Below, in pieces: positions 27,241-37,126 of a stretch of 64,000 nt of DNA. The number at the start of each line of letters is the position of its first letter. Position 1 is the first letter of the stretch. The translations under genes and the position numbers were made by a program. The DNA is taken from positions 21,718-85,717 of the forward strand of contig NZ_JANZKV010000031.1 in NCBI RefSeq assembly GCF_025060895.1, written 5' to 3'. The notes under the pieces were generated by a model, which ran no database searches, was not told the DNA's origin, and saw nothing but the letters and a program-made list of their open reading frames with translations. This DNA comes from Stieleria sedimenti. Lineage in GTDB: Bacteria > Planctomycetota > Planctomycetia > Pirellulales > Pirellulaceae.

Positions 27241-27995
27241 GGGTTGGCTCCCGTGGGTGCCACTTGCGGTGTGCCGCCGAGCCGTGCGGCGGGCGCCGCG
27301 ACTGGTGATGTGCTTTGCAATTGTCTCAAGTGCGCGACGATCGCCCAGCGATCACGCGGGTCAATCTGAGATCCGTAGCTGGGCATGTTTCTGACGCCAT
27401 CGCGGATCGCTTGGAAGATCTGGCCATCCGCTCGATCACGGATTTCTTGCGTCATCAAGTTTGTCGCCGGAACCCATTTCGGTTCTTTCAATTCGATCGC
27501 CCGCAGGTTGATCGGCCCGTCGCCGATTCCCGTGGCTCCGTGGCAAAGGGCACAGAAGATCTCGTATCGCTGCTGGCCGCGCCGCAACAAGGATTCGTCG
27601 ATGGTGATTTGGGCCGGCATCGTCGTCACGAACTGGATCGCACCGCTGGCCGCATCCTTGGTAAATCCGTCGAAAAAGTAAGGGTCGTCTCGCAGGTGAC
27701 CTCGAGGAATCGTGCCTTCGATCGGTTGCCGCATCGCACGTCCGTCTTCGAACCAGGGGTGCGCCGCTTGGGTGCTGAATTTTGGCTGTTTATCCATGTC
27801 CATGAAAAAATGAACGCGAGGCTGACGCGAGGTCGTGCCACGCACACGATGGATCAAGAGCAGGGGGACCCAAGTCCCGATCACGACCACGACGAGCAGC
27901 AGGGTCATCCACCACGGAGGTCGTCGGAGATTCAATTCTCGCACCAAACGGCGTGGCGTCGGTAGCGGAAACCGTTCGTCTTGGTAGGTCGGCAT
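27237..27995 (-). CDS. actE: Alternative complex III mono-haem cytochrome c subunit ActE
   Basis: 252 residues with one N-terminal membrane anchor (MTLLLVVVVIGTWVPLLLI) and a periplasmic cytochrome c domain. The single haem motif is CALCH (after RYEIF), and the probable distal methionine is in RNMPSYGSQIDP. The segment HFFMDMDKQPKFSTQA with GRAMRQPIEGT is characteristic of ActE. It probably hands electrons to a soluble carrier or directly to an oxidase. Three bases separate it from actD, and it overlaps actF by an ATGA. Confidence 0.92.
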   Translation of the reverse strand: MPTYQDERFPLPTPRRLVRELNLRRPPWWMTLLLVVVVIGTWVPLLLIHRVRGTTSRQPRVHFFMDMDKQPKFSTQAAHPWFEDGRAMRQPIEGTIPRGHLRDDPYFFDGFTKDAASGAIQFVTTMPAQITIDESLLRRGQQRYEIFCALCHGATGIGDGPINLRAIELKEPKWVPATNLMTQEIRDRADGQIFQAIRDGVRNMPSYGSQIDPRDRWAIVAHLRQLQSTSPVAAPAARLGGTPQVAPTGANP

Positions 27996-27998
27996 CGG

Positions 27999-28568
27999 TC
28001 AATCCTCCATCACGACTTCGATTGACAGCGGGCTGAGCCGTTGCAGAAACTGATGTGTTGTTTCCGAATCAAAGTGTTCGTCTTTCGCCGAGATCACAAT
28101 GAACAATCGGTCCGCTGTCGCGCGAAGAAACCGCTCGCTCTTGGCGAGCGGGTTGTGCAGCATCGGCAACTTGTTCAAGCCGAGCATCCCCAGCAACGTG
28201 CCGATGGCAGCGAATAGAATCGTGGTCTCAAAAATGATCGGGATGTTGGCGGGCAAACTGAATGTCGGCTTGCCGCTGATCAGGAACTCGTAACCTTGCA
28301 CACTCGGCGAGAGACCGGGCACGGTCGTCGCGTTCATCCACCACGTCAGTCCGAGTCCGAACACGGCTCCGACCACACCATGCGCGAGCGTGATCCACGG
28401 CAAAATGGTCGGACGCAGCCCCATCGCTTGGTTGATGCCGTGAATCGGCATCGGACTGTGAACGTCCCAGATCATGTACCCCTCGTCGCGAACCTGCTCG
28501 GCGGCGTGCATGACGGCGGATACCGAATCAAACTCGGCGATCAGTGCGTAAGGTTGTTTGTCAGTCAT
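27999..28568 (-). CDS. actD: Alternative complex III subunit ActD (DUF3341)
   Basis: 189-residue peripheral/membrane subunit. An alpha/beta N-terminal domain (YALIAEFDSVSAVMHAAEQVRDEGY) typical of DUF3341 is followed by the MPIHGINQAMGLRPTILPW segment and two membrane helices. It ends with a soluble stretch (RLFIVISAKDEHFD). Its role is structural in the complex. It lies 21 bases downstream of actC. Confidence 0.92.
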   Translation of the reverse strand: MTDKQPYALIAEFDSVSAVMHAAEQVRDEGYMIWDVHSPMPIHGINQAMGLRPTILPWITLAHGVVGAVFGLGLTWWMNATTVPGLSPSVQGYEFLISGKPTFSLPANIPIIFETTILFAAIGTLLGMLGLNKLPMLHNPLAKSERFLRATADRLFIVISAKDEHFDSETTHQFLQRLSPLSIEVVMED

Positions 28569-28589
28569 GATTGTTTAATCCCACACGGC

Positions 28590-30065
28590 CTAGGTAAACC
28601 AGTGCCCACGGCGGAGCTCCTCGGGTGTATCGGGAGAAGGCTGATAATCGAATCGCGTCGGCGGATGATCACCGTGTGCTTGCGGCATCACCGTCTTGAC
28701 TTCTGCCATCGCCACCATCGGCAGGAACCGGCAGAACAACAAGAACAGCGTGAAGAACAATCCAAAGCTGCCCAGTAACATGAACAGGTCGACCCAGGTC
28801 GGTGAGAACATCGCCCAGCTTGACGGCAAATAATCACGATGCAGCGAAGTCACGACGATCACAAATCGCTCGAACCACATGCCCACGTTCACCAAAATGG
28901 CGATCGCGAAAATGATCCACACACGCTTCCGCACCCAAGTCGACCACAACGCTTGTGGTGCGATGACGTTGCAAAACACCATCAACCAGAATGCCCACCA
29001 GTACGGGCCCAGGGGACGATTCATGAACACGAATTGTTCGTAGTGATGCTGGCTATACCAAGCGGTAAAGAATTCCACCGAATACGCATAGGCCACGATC
29101 ATCCCCGTCCCCAGCATCACCTTGGCCATGTTTTCGATGTGCCGATGGGTAATCAGGTCTTTTAGTCCGAACCATTCTCGCGCCGGAATCGATAGAACCA
29201 GCACCATCGCAAAGCCTCCGAAGACGGCACCGGCGACGAAGTAGGGCGGAAAGATCGTGGTGTGCCAACCGGGAACCTGGGACGTGGCAAAGTCGAACGA
29301 CACGACGCTGTGAACACTCAACACCAACGGTGTCGCCAATGCAGCCAACAGCAAGTAGGCTTTCTCGAAACGCAACCAGTGCCGATTCGAACCGTTCCAA
29401 CCGAGTGCGAACACGCCGTAGGCGAGCTGCTTGATCCGCGTGGTGCTGCGGTCTCGCAGGGTGGCCAGGTCCGGGATCATCCCCATGTACCAAAACAACA
29501 GTGAAACGGTCGCATAAGTACTGACCGCGAAGACGTCCCACAACAACGGGCTGCGAGCTTGGGGCCACATCGCCAGTTCGTTCGGATACGGTGCCAGCCA
29601 ATACGCGTACCAGATTCGTCCGACGTGAATGCCGGGGAACAGGCCCGCACAGACCACCGCAAAAATCGTCATCGCTTCGGCAAACCGATTGATCCCCGTT
29701 CGCCAGTTTTGCCGCAGTAGAAACAAGATCGCGGAGATCAACGTGCCCGCGTGACCAATGCCGACCCAAAACACGAAGTTGACGATCGGGAACCCCCAAC
29801 TGACGGTGTTGTTGTTGCCCCAAACCCCAACGCCGGTGACCAGCAGGTAGGTGATCGTGACCAGCAACACCGAGAGCAGCGACAACGAAATCGCCATCGC
29901 AACATACCACATTGGCGGCGTGCGTCGCAGAGCGAGTTCGGTCACGGTGTCGGTTACGGTTGTGAAATCGTTGTCACCCAAGACCAAAGGCACTCGCTCG
30001 CTGGGATGGTTGGCCTGCAACTCCCACTGAGACGGCTCGGTCATCGTTGTGCTGATGGTACTCAT
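28590..30065 (-). CDS. actC: Alternative complex III membrane subunit ActC (NrfD/PsrC family)
   Basis: 491-residue polytopic subunit that forms a quinol-oxidising site next to ActB. Ten or so helices are visible. Family-typical segments include [70 protein letters not shown] and [10 protein letters not shown]. It is separated from actB by 80 bases that form a strong hairpin (30078-30144), unlike the tight spacing elsewhere in this operon. Confidence 0.94.
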   Translation of the reverse strand: MSTISTTMTEPSQWELQANHPSERVPLVLGDNDFTTVTDTVTELALRRTPPMWYVAMAISLSLLSVLLVTITYLLVTGVGVWGNNNTVSWGFPIVNFVFWVGIGHAGTLISAILFLLRQNWRTGINRFAEAMTIFAVVCAGLFPGIHVGRIWYAYWLAPYPNELAMWPQARSPLLWDVFAVSTYATVSLLFWYMGMIPDLATLRDRSTTRIKQLAYGVFALGWNGSNRHWLRFEKAYLLLAALATPLVLSVHSVVSFDFATSQVPGWHTTIFPPYFVAGAVFGGFAMVLVLSIPAREWFGLKDLITHRHIENMAKVMLGTGMIVAYAYSVEFFTAWYSQHHYEQFVFMNRPLGPYWWAFWLMVFCNVIAPQALWSTWVRKRVWIIFAIAILVNVGMWFERFVIVVTSLHRDYLPSSWAMFSPTWVDLFMLLGSFGLFFTLFLLFCRFLPMVAMAEVKTVMPQAHGDHPPTRFDYQPSPDTPEELRRGHWFT

Positions 30066-30077
30066 GGTTCATTCCGC

Positions 30078-30144
30078 GGGATAGGCTTCTAGCCTGTCGT
30101 CAATGTTTCGTTACTCGTTCCTAGACAGGCTGGACGCCTATCCC
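30078..30144. repeat. Intercistronic hairpin repeat between actB and actC
   Basis: Two imperfectly complementary 21-base arms, GGGATAGGCTTCTAGCCTG at 30078 and its near reverse complement ending at 30144, separated by 25 bases. It lies directly after the actB stop codon TAG, within CTAGTGGGAT on the minus strand. It could form an mRNA hairpin that sets the ratio of upstream to downstream subunits. Confidence 0.7.
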
Positions 30145-30145
30145 A

Positions 30146-33100
30146 CTAGGATTCTCGATTGCGAATTTTTGCCAGGTACGTGGTCCTGGCCCCTAAGTTG
30201 TTTCCTTCCAAGACCTGATACGACCTCGCGTTCTTCTTAGCTTTGGAAACCGCCGACTCCGGATCGTTCAGATCGCCGAACACAATCGCTTGAGTCGGAC
30301 AGGTCGCCTGACATGCCGTTTGCACTTCGCCTTCGGCCACCAAATCCGACTCCCGCAAGCCTTGCGAGTGTTCGTTTTTGGCATGAATACGCGCGTCCAC
30401 AATGCGCTGGACGCAGTACGTGCACTTTTCCATCACTCCGCGCATCCGCACCGACACTTCGGGGTTGTGCACCATCTTCTTGAGTGTCGAAACATCTTTA
30501 ATCTGCTGCTGGTCCGGCAGCCCGACCCAGGGTTTTGCGGGCGTTCGCGGGTCAGACGCTTGGTAGTCGAAGTAATTGAATCGCCGCACTTTGAAGGGGC
30601 AGTTGTTCGCGCAATAGCGAGTGCCGATACAGCGGTTGTAGACCATCGCGTTCAGTCCTTCGCTGTCATGAACCGTCGCCGCAACGGGACAAACCTGCTC
30701 GCATGGTGCGTTTTCGCAGTGCGCACACGCCATCGGTTGATGCACCACATCGGGCGATTCGATGTCTCCCTTGTAGTACCGATCGATTCGCAGCCAATGC
30801 ATCTCGCGATTGACCGCTACGTTCGCTTTGCCGACCACCGGAATGTTGTTCTCGGCTTGGCAGGCAACGACGCAACCACTGCAGCCGATGCAGGCGTTCA
30901 GGTCGATCGACATGCCCCAGCGATGCGGCGAGTCAAACTTGTGCGGCAAGTCGAACAGCGGAGCGGCATGGACGGCGTGCGCATCGCCGTGAACCGCATG
31001 ATGGTCGTGTTGGTATTCGGCGAACAGCGTTTCATGAACAATCATCCCCGGCGTGCCACGCTCGCCCAGCCGTTTCAGTTTCGCGCTTTCCGCGACGGCA
31101 TCCAACACGTCGTGAACTTGCGTCGAGACCAGTTCATGCGTTTCACCGGTTTTGGTCAGTTCACAATCGCTGGCCAAGTAGCTCGATTGTTTCGACCGCA
31201 GCGGATAAACATTGACGCCGACTTGGTTACCGATGTGTCCAGCAGCGGTGCGTCCGTAGCCCAGCGGTAACGTGATGCAACCGCGAGCGTGTCCCGGCAG
31301 GATGCAGACCGGCACTTCGATGCTTGTACCGCGATCGCTGCTGGATAGCTTGACAACGTCGCCCATCTCCAGGCCGAGCGATTTTGCGTCCGCCGGACTG
31401 ATCATCGCCGCGTTATCCCAGGTCATCTTCGTCAGCGGTTCGGGCAATTCCTGCAACCAGGCATTGTTCGCGAACCGGCCGTCGTGAGTTTTTAGGTCGG
31501 GGACGAAACGGATTTCCAACGGGGCATCGTTAGGGGCAGGTACGTCGGTCGAATCGACTTTTGCGGCAGGAGGATCGACGGTTGTGAAGGCACTGTCGGC
31601 CCTGACGCCCGCGTGTAATGCCCGTTCCCAATCCTGCTGCGTCGCACCGTCGAATTGTTTGTCGAATGTTGAACGAACCAGATTCATCGACTTCGCCGGC
31701 GACTGTCCCGACAACATGGCCAACAATTCGATCGGAGACTTGCCATCGTAAAGCGGCAGAATCAAAGGTTGCTGGAGTGTGTAGCTGCCATCCCAGGCTC
31801 GGCCGTCACCCCAACTTTCCAGAAAGTGAGCCATCGGCAAATGCCACGTGCACGCCTTGGATGTTTCGTCGTCATGCAGACTCAGGTGAATCGACGTCAA
31901 CGGCCGCGCCTCGTCGGACACCAGATTCAGCGGCGTGTCGGCGGGAGCGTCGTAAACCGGATTGCCACCGATAATGACCAGTGTGTTCAAGACGTTGCCT
32001 TGCAGCAGTTCGCTCAGTGTCGCGATCTGCTCGATGCTGCCTTCCGCTCGCGCCAGGGGTTCCTCGGTGTAAGATACGGCATGGCCGACGCTGCCAATCG
32101 TATGGTTGATCGCGTGGACCAGCTGGTGCGAAGCAGCATTTTGAGCCGGCCCGGCCACGACGAGTCCGGCGGTTCCGGCCTGCTCGAGTTCGCGGGCGGC
32201 ATTTTCGAGAACAGCAATCTGCTCTTCGCTCAATCCGCCCGGCTCTGCCGACAGGACACCCAGGCGGTAGGCGACATAGGCAATCGCCTGCTGCACCAAC
32301 GTCGGTTTCATGGGGAGCCGAACGTCGGCGACGGAACCGGTGATCGTGAGCCCCGGTTCAACGGCATACAGCCGATTCATGCTGCCGGAATCGACCGAGC
32401 GACGACCGGAGGACCAATCACGAGCGTGTCGAAGGGAAGCCGGGTGGCTGCCGAGTAGGTCAGCATCGAACGTCACGGTGGTGCTGGCTTGCTGCAGATC
32501 ATATTGGGGACGCAAGACTCGCCCCAGCGCGGCGCGACTGCCCGCGAACTCGTGGTCGCGGTGCAGCGGTTGGTATTCGAACCAACGCGCTTTTGGGTAG
32601 GCCGCCTCGAACTTGCTGCGAAGCCGAGCGAAGGTTGGGCTGGCGGTCGGCTGGATCAAAATGGCCAGGCCATCGCCAAGGCGGTTGCGCAACGCTTGGA
32701 AATGGGGTGTGGCGAAATTCTGAAACTGTTGCCAGGTACTCTGTGAGCCGTTGGCGCTGGCGTCCGCAGCTTTTGCCGTCGGCCGCCGCCGCAACCAAGG
32801 ACTTCGGCTGCGATCGGGATCGTACAACTCCAGCACACTTGCCTGGGAGAACGCACTGGCGGCACCACGTGAGTACGGATGGTCCGGATTGCCTTCGATC
32901 TTGATCGGTCGGCCGTCATAACTCTTGGCGAGAATCCCCGTCGAGACCCCCTCCAGCTCGATCGACGTCGCGTAGTGCTGGGCAACACCGGGCGTATACC
33001 CCTCCGGCCGTGATGTGTGGGGACGCACTTCCTCCACCGGCCAGCGACGGCAACCCGTGCCGGTGAGCCCGGCCAGAGCCATCGAGGCCCCAAGCAATCG

Positions 33101-33310
33101 CAAGAACTGACGTCGATCCGTCGTGCCAATTGCTTGCGATAAACTTGGGAACTCTTGCTCGATGTACTCAGTCACTGCCGGCGATCCGGCCAAGTGCTCG
33201 ATACTGCGATAGTACTGCTGGCCACTGTGTTCAGGATCGCGGTGTCCAGGATCACTGTGTTTAGAGCCGCACGATCCATCCGGCATCGGCTGGGGCTTTA
33301 TCGGTGACAT
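30146..33310 (-). CDS. actB: Alternative complex III Fe-S / molybdopterin-fold subunit ActB
   Basis: 1054 residues from ATG 33310, overlapping the actA stop by 13 bases. The N-terminus carries the extended Tat region found in this family ([19 protein letters not shown], then [23 protein letters not shown]). A molybdopterin-oxidoreductase fold without visible cofactor cysteines follows (about residues 100-750). The C-terminal NrfC-like domain has four cysteine groups: [35 protein letters not shown] and CTYC with CQATC. The CIGTRYC group suggests one [3Fe-4S] centre. It takes electrons from quinol via ActC. The stop TAG lies in CTAGTGGG at the border of the hairpin element. Confidence 0.94.
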   Translation of the reverse strand: MSPIKPQPMPDGSCGSKHSDPGHRDPEHSGQQYYRSIEHLAGSPAVTEYIEQEFPSLSQAIGTTDRRQFLRLLGASMALAGLTGTGCRRWPVEEVRPHTSRPEGYTPGVAQHYATSIELEGVSTGILAKSYDGRPIKIEGNPDHPYSRGAASAFSQASVLELYDPDRSRSPWLRRRPTAKAADASANGSQSTWQQFQNFATPHFQALRNRLGDGLAILIQPTASPTFARLRSKFEAAYPKARWFEYQPLHRDHEFAGSRAALGRVLRPQYDLQQASTTVTFDADLLGSHPASLRHARDWSSGRRSVDSGSMNRLYAVEPGLTITGSVADVRLPMKPTLVQQAIAYVAYRLGVLSAEPGGLSEEQIAVLENAARELEQAGTAGLVVAGPAQNAASHQLVHAINHTIGSVGHAVSYTEEPLARAEGSIEQIATLSELLQGNVLNTLVIIGGNPVYDAPADTPLNLVSDEARPLTSIHLSLHDDETSKACTWHLPMAHFLESWGDGRAWDGSYTLQQPLILPLYDGKSPIELLAMLSGQSPAKSMNLVRSTFDKQFDGATQQDWERALHAGVRADSAFTTVDPPAAKVDSTDVPAPNDAPLEIRFVPDLKTHDGRFANNAWLQELPEPLTKMTWDNAAMISPADAKSLGLEMGDVVKLSSSDRGTSIEVPVCILPGHARGCITLPLGYGRTAAGHIGNQVGVNVYPLRSKQSSYLASDCELTKTGETHELVSTQVHDVLDAVAESAKLKRLGERGTPGMIVHETLFAEYQHDHHAVHGDAHAVHAAPLFDLPHKFDSPHRWGMSIDLNACIGCSGCVVACQAENNIPVVGKANVAVNREMHWLRIDRYYKGDIESPDVVHQPMACAHCENAPCEQVCPVAATVHDSEGLNAMVYNRCIGTRYCANNCPFKVRRFNYFDYQASDPRTPAKPWVGLPDQQQIKDVSTLKKMVHNPEVSVRMRGVMEKCTYCVQRIVDARIHAKNEHSQGLRESDLVAEGEVQTACQATCPTQAIVFGDLNDPESAVSKAKKNARSYQVLEGNNLGARTTYLAKIRNRES

Positions 33311-33972
33311 GTGGTACAGCTCGTCATGAATTGTTGCGATTGGACGTGATACTGCGCGGCCAACTCGGTGCCCAACGCGGCCTGATTTTTGCCGGTTGAC
33401 GCCAGCGCATCCCAACTCATGCTGGTCACCTGCTCGCGCGGACGCAGATAATCCGCTGGAGCGCGATGGCATTCCAAACACCAAGCCATCGATAGCGGTT
33501 GGTCTTGCCGGACCTCTTCCATCTCGTTGATTTGTCCGTGGCACGTTTGGCAGGCGACGCCTTTGTTGACATGTGCCGAATGGTTGAAGTAGACAAAGTC
33601 AGGCAGGTCATGCACCTTCACCCACGAGACGGGTGTTCCCTCTTCATAACTCGTTCGCATCCATTGCAGTTGTGGGCTTTCGGACTTGATCGCGGCGTGA
33701 CAGTTCAAACAGGTTTGCGTCGGCGGAATCGCGGCAAAGGCAGCCGTTTCAACCGTCGTGTGACAGTAACGACAATCCATACCCAGCTTGCCTGCGTGAA
33801 CGGCATGCGAAAACGGGATCGGTTGCGTCGGCTGGTAACCAACCGCACGCGTGGTCGGCGACAGGCCGAGGGTCAAGACGAGTGGCAGGTAGGTGAGCAC
33901 ACCGATCGTGACGATCAGGGCAGCGGGGAACAAATAGTTCGCCCAGCGCGGGAAGTAGAAACGGTCATTCAT
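33298..33972 (-). CDS. actA: Alternative complex III pentahaem cytochrome c ActA
   Basis: 224 residues from ATG 33972. A single N-terminal anchor (YLFPAALIVTIGVLTYLPLVLTL) is followed by a periplasmic domain with five CxxCH haem sites: CRYCH, CLNCH, CQTCH, CLECH and, at the very C-terminus, CTTCH. This count and the IPFSHAVHAGKLGMDC opening match ActA. It accepts electrons from the ActB Fe-S chain. The actB start lies inside its last codons, so translation is coupled. Confidence 0.94.
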   Translation of the reverse strand: MNDRFYFPRWANYLFPAALIVTIGVLTYLPLVLTLGLSPTTRAVGYQPTQPIPFSHAVHAGKLGMDCRYCHTTVETAAFAAIPPTQTCLNCHAAIKSESPQLQWMRTSYEEGTPVSWVKVHDLPDFVYFNHSAHVNKGVACQTCHGQINEMEEVRQDQPLSMAWCLECHRAPADYLRPREQVTSMSWDALASTGKNQAALGTELAAQYHVQSQQFMTSCTTCHR

Positions 33973-33983
33973 ACAACATCCCC

Positions 33984-35117
33984 CTACAACCAAACAAATA
34001 CCATGACCAACACGACGAACCACGCCACCATTGATACGATCCAACCGACTGCGGACAGGCTCCACTTCGACCGCTCGGCATTCGCCTTTGTTGCGCCGTT
34101 GAGCTGTCGCAACAACACGTCGCTGGACAACACCATCACACCGACTAAGAACAGGCCATGAATCCCGGTCAGCCCCAGCACCAGCACCTGAGACAATTGA
34201 CGTCGACGCTGCTGGTCGCGGCCTGTTATCGAAGCATCGTCACCCACGTCGCTGCGACCCTTTAATGAGACCATTCCGGAAGGAGGTGCCGGACCGGCGG
34301 GAACGACCCACTTGGAAAGCTGGGCCGGTGGCGGAGCGTTGGGATCGACGACATCGGTTACGGTGTCTGCACCCGCCCCTTGCACCGAGCGAATGAACGC
34401 GACCAAATGAACGATCTTGTCGTCACCGAGAAACGGATTACCGCCCCGCGCGGGCATCACTTTCTTGCTTTTGTTGTTAGGATCGGTCGCCGGACGACCC
34501 AAACGAATCACACCCGCGACGGCCGCATCGTCCGCTGCCGCGATAAACTCGCTGCCACGCAACGAAGGCGCCAAGTTCGCAATGCCGCCACCGGTCGGTC
34601 CGTGACACGTGATGCACGTCGTGGAAAAGATCTTCTGACCTTCTTCCGCATCTCCCTGAGCCAGCATGACGGGGACGGGGACGCGTGCGTGGGAACTCTT
34701 TCCCGCTTGCGAATAGTCCATCACCACGGGCTGTGAACCCATCGCCCGGGCGAAGAGCACCGAGTGGATACCCAACGCAATCAAACCGCACCCCAGCACG
34801 ATGGCCAGATGAGAGTAGGCGGCCATGGAGTTGCCGACCGAATCGCCGTCTCGGGCAGCCAGGCGTGACCAATGCAGATTCACCAACGCCCACCCGAGCG
34901 CCAACGCGGACAACCATGCCCACCCGCGATCGAGGGCGTGATCGGCCGAAGCAGCCGAGTGCCAATAGGTATCTGCGACCACGACCGCAAAGCCCAACAG
35001 GATCAAGAACATCAGTAGCAGTGCGGCCAACCCGAGGAACAACGTCGGCGGCATCAGGAAACCCGACGGTTCATCACACCGCTCGAGGTCGGATGAAGCA
35101 CTGGATGGGTTTGGCAC
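33984..35117 (-). CDS. Membrane protein with embedded cytochrome c domain, first gene of the act operon
   Basis: 377 residues. The N-terminal part has three or four membrane helices (LAALLLMFLILLGFAVVVAD; WLSALALGWALVNLHW; LAIVLGCGLIALGIHSVLF), followed by a mono-haem cytochrome c domain with CITCH and a conserved MPARGGNPFLGDDKI methionine segment. Two C-terminal helices (VLVLGLTGIHGLFLVGVMV; WIVSMVAWFVVLVMVFVWL) follow. The helix pattern and TGIHGLFLVG recall a reduced haem-copper oxidase subunit III with a cytochrome inserted, but this is a suggestion. It lies 11 bases upstream of actA and may link the complex to an oxidase not in the window. Confidence 0.8.
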   Translation of the reverse strand: MPNPSSASSDLERCDEPSGFLMPPTLFLGLAALLLMFLILLGFAVVVADTYWHSAASADHALDRGWAWLSALALGWALVNLHWSRLAARDGDSVGNSMAAYSHLAIVLGCGLIALGIHSVLFARAMGSQPVVMDYSQAGKSSHARVPVPVMLAQGDAEEGQKIFSTTCITCHGPTGGGIANLAPSLRGSEFIAAADDAAVAGVIRLGRPATDPNNKSKKVMPARGGNPFLGDDKIVHLVAFIRSVQGAGADTVTDVVDPNAPPPAQLSKWVVPAGPAPPSGMVSLKGRSDVGDDASITGRDQQRRRQLSQVLVLGLTGIHGLFLVGVMVLSSDVLLRQLNGATKANAERSKWSLSAVGWIVSMVAWFVVLVMVFVWL

Positions 35118-35299
35118 GGACAGCCCTCCCGAAAAACGGAGAAATGGCTACTTGATCCCAATCACGGATACATTACTCTTTAATTCCGCAATTGGCAATC
35201 GGGGAACGCCGAGCAATGCGTCGCTGCGACGTTTTGTCGTGATCCTGCCGGTTGTGCCGCGGGAGCCAATCATCATTTTTTGCCCGGAGTTGAACAGTC

Positions 35300-35443
35300 A
35301 TGGACACGTCCAAACGCAACTTGATTGTCGGTTTGGCTGGCATCGCCATCTTGCTCATCAGCGTGTTGGTTTATGCGCAAAAGAACGCGGCGCACAATTA
35401 CGAGCTGCCGGAATTTCAAGGCCAATCACACGCGCGGCCCTAG
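35300..35443 (+). CDS. Small single-span membrane protein
   Basis: 47 residues (MDTSKRNLIVGLAGIAILLI opening) with one hydrophobic segment and a polar tail, preceded by GGAG ten bases before the ATG. It is divergent from the act operon. The stop TAG is the start of a CTAGTGCTCC repeat element, so the gene end and element border coincide. No family recognised; it could be a small accessory protein or a remnant of a larger gene. Confidence 0.45.
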   Translation: MDTSKRNLIVGLAGIAILLISVLVYAQKNAAHNYELPEFQGQSHARP

Positions 35444-35580
35444 TGCTCCGTGTCACCGCTCGTTTTCAGAGTGGTCTGCGGAAAGGGGGCAGGAACAAAA
35501 AATGCGAAGCACCCCTCGGGCCATTTGTTTTTTGGTTCCTGACCCCCTTTTCGCTCCAGGAGTCGTCTTGCCGTGGTTCT
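35440..35580. repeat. CTAGTGCT-type palindromic element
   Basis: Begins CTAGTGCTCC. The core is an inverted repeat, gaaagggggcaggaac ... gttcctgacccccttttc, around a loop containing aatgcgaagcaccc and gggccattt. The loop is the same as that at 44255-44409 but in the opposite orientation. The right terminal arm is not recognisable. Confidence 0.7.
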
Positions 35581-35611
35581 TGCGGCCGATGACATTCAGC
35601 AAAACAGCTTC

Positions 35612-36325
35612 CTATGCACGTTGTTCGAGTTGAATGGCTTTGGGGAACAACACGTTGTTCTCTTTGTGAATGTGTTGGTGCATGTCTCGTTCAAGCTGAG
35701 CGAGCGAATCGAGCATGGCGCGGTAGGTGTTGCAGGCCCACTCGGGAGGCGTGTAACCGTCGGTGGTCTCGTTCAAAATCGCCAATGCATTGCCCGCTTG
35801 ATCGTGCTCGTGTTCCATTTGGCGAATGGGATTGCCGACGCTACCGCAATGAAATTCCTGGCGTTCGGTGGACGCTTCTAATTGACGCACGATCGGAAAT
35901 AGAATCCTCTCCTCCTTCATCATGTGCGGTTCCAATTCAGCTTTGAGAGCCACAAAGGCTTCACGAGTCTTCAGCAGTCGTGGCTCCTTGTCACCGTGAA
36001 CGCGGGCGACTTTCTCGGTCATGAAGTCCAAACGCGGCAACTCTTCCCTCAAGTATGCGTGGTGCGTGGATTCGATGTGATCAGCCAGCTCGGTCAGACT
36101 CATCGCGTCGGCATCGACGCTGTTGTCATCACTCAGCTTGGCATCGCACTGTTGCAATTGATCGACAACGCTGGCTGGATCAATCTTTTTCTTCGCACAA
36201 GCGTCCGCCAGTGGGATTTTTCCGCCGCAGCAATAGTCGATCTTCATCGACTCAAAGACGCGAGCACGACTGGGGGCTTCGCGAACGAGTTCGCCGACGG
36301 TTGTTTTGAGATCAATGGTTTGCAT
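35612..36325 (-). CDS. ric: Iron-sulfur cluster repair di-iron protein (RIC/YtfE/ScdA)
   Basis: 237 residues from ATG 36325. The N-terminal ScdA domain has the conserved FESMKIDYCCGGK pair of cysteines. The C-terminal hemerythrin-like domain supplies di-iron ligands (HIESTHHAYLREELP, ELEPHMMKEERILFP, IRQMEHEHDQAGN, DMHQHIHKENNVLFP). It repairs Fe-S clusters damaged by NO or peroxide in the cytoplasm. It follows the DGC-domain gene by 27 bases and belongs to the hmp-norZ cluster, typically under NsrR control. Unlike hmp and norZ here, it is intact. Confidence 0.94.
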   Translation of the reverse strand: MQTIDLKTTVGELVREAPSRARVFESMKIDYCCGGKIPLADACAKKKIDPASVVDQLQQCDAKLSDDNSVDADAMSLTELADHIESTHHAYLREELPRLDFMTEKVARVHGDKEPRLLKTREAFVALKAELEPHMMKEERILFPIVRQLEASTERQEFHCGSVGNPIRQMEHEHDQAGNALAILNETTDGYTPPEWACNTYRAMLDSLAQLERDMHQHIHKENNVLFPKAIQLEQRA

Positions 36326-36352
36326 CGTTGGTTCCCTTTTCAAGTGGATGGC

Positions 36353-36712
36353 TTACGCCGTTTGTTGTTGGACTTGCAATTGCACGTTTTCGATCAACTC
36401 GTCGAAATCCGCGCCCGTTGGTGGTGCGGATTTCTTGTTGATTCCGAGATCGTGCAGTCGGATGTGGACGTCGACATGCTCACGCACCTGATCGAACACC
36501 CCGAGGCTGCAGTGGATCGGGCAACCGTCGATTACCCACACTTCGCGATCCCGCAGTTTGTTTAAAAACAGTGGTTTGGCGGCACCGACGCCGGCCAAGC
36601 AGGACATCTCGGCGACGCCGCGACGATCCAGTTCGAGTGCGACTTGTCCGGCGAGTTGCCCGGCGTTGGAACATCCCGAACACGCGAACACAAGAGGGAT
36701 TCTCTCGGACAT
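36353..36712 (-). CDS. DGC-domain putative zinc-binding protein
   Basis: 119 residues. The cysteine motifs FACSGCSNAGQLA at the start and the defining DGC stretch VIDGCPIHCSLGVFDQ in the middle, plus MSCLAGVGA between them, place it in the DGC (DUF1847-like/PF08859) group. These small proteins occur in nitrogen-oxide and metal-stress clusters; their function is unknown, possibly metal or thiol chemistry. Its ATG lies five bases after the stop of the norZ remnant, and ric follows, so it remains in the same transcription unit. Confidence 0.82.
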   Translation of the reverse strand: MSERIPLVFACSGCSNAGQLAGQVALELDRRGVAEMSCLAGVGAAKPLFLNKLRDREVWVIDGCPIHCSLGVFDQVREHVDVHIRLHDLGINKKSAPPTGADFDELIENVQLQVQQQTA

Positions 36713-36716
36713 GGCT

Positions 36717-37078
36717 CTACGATGCCTTCTTGAATGAATGCCCCGTTTTCAGTCCGGCGACGAAGACCACGAGTGCGACGGCACCGATGAAGAAGATCGT
36801 GTCACCGGGGACTCGCATCCAACGCAGGGTTTGCATCAAATCGGTTTGCATGAACTCACTGCTGCGGGCGTACCAGTAACCGGTTGCATTCCGCCCATCG
36901 ATTGCCAGACATTTTGACCTTCGCCAATCTCGCCGCTGTCGACCAGGGTGACGCCGTCGGTCGTGACAAATCTGTCAGGGATCGGAGGCATCTCTTGGAA
37001 GATGCGTGTTCCGATCCAACCGAGGATGAGGAACGAGATCATCATCACGGCCGCGAAGGCCATCCATAAACGTTTCAT
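36717..37078 (-). pseudogene. norZ: Nitric oxide reductase norZ with most of the gene deleted
   Basis: Codons 1-65 (37078 to about 36884) match the qNor N-terminus: one membrane helix, then PPIPDRFVTTDG and GEGQNVWQSMGGMQ. The next sequence in the other frame is a good qNor C-terminus: GYWYARSSEFMQT, LMQTLRWMRVPGDTIFFIGA and a last helix ending in AGLKTGHSFKKAS and a TAG at 36717-36719. Everything between (about 600 residues of the 750 in NorZ, including all haem and non-haem iron ligands) is absent and the two ends are out of frame. The remnant cannot be a NO reductase. The frame as it stands gives only an 80-residue product. Confidence 0.9.
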
Positions 37079-37126
37079 CGTGTTGAGATTTCCGAGGTGG
37101 CGAAGGATTGGGGTGCAATCATGGTT

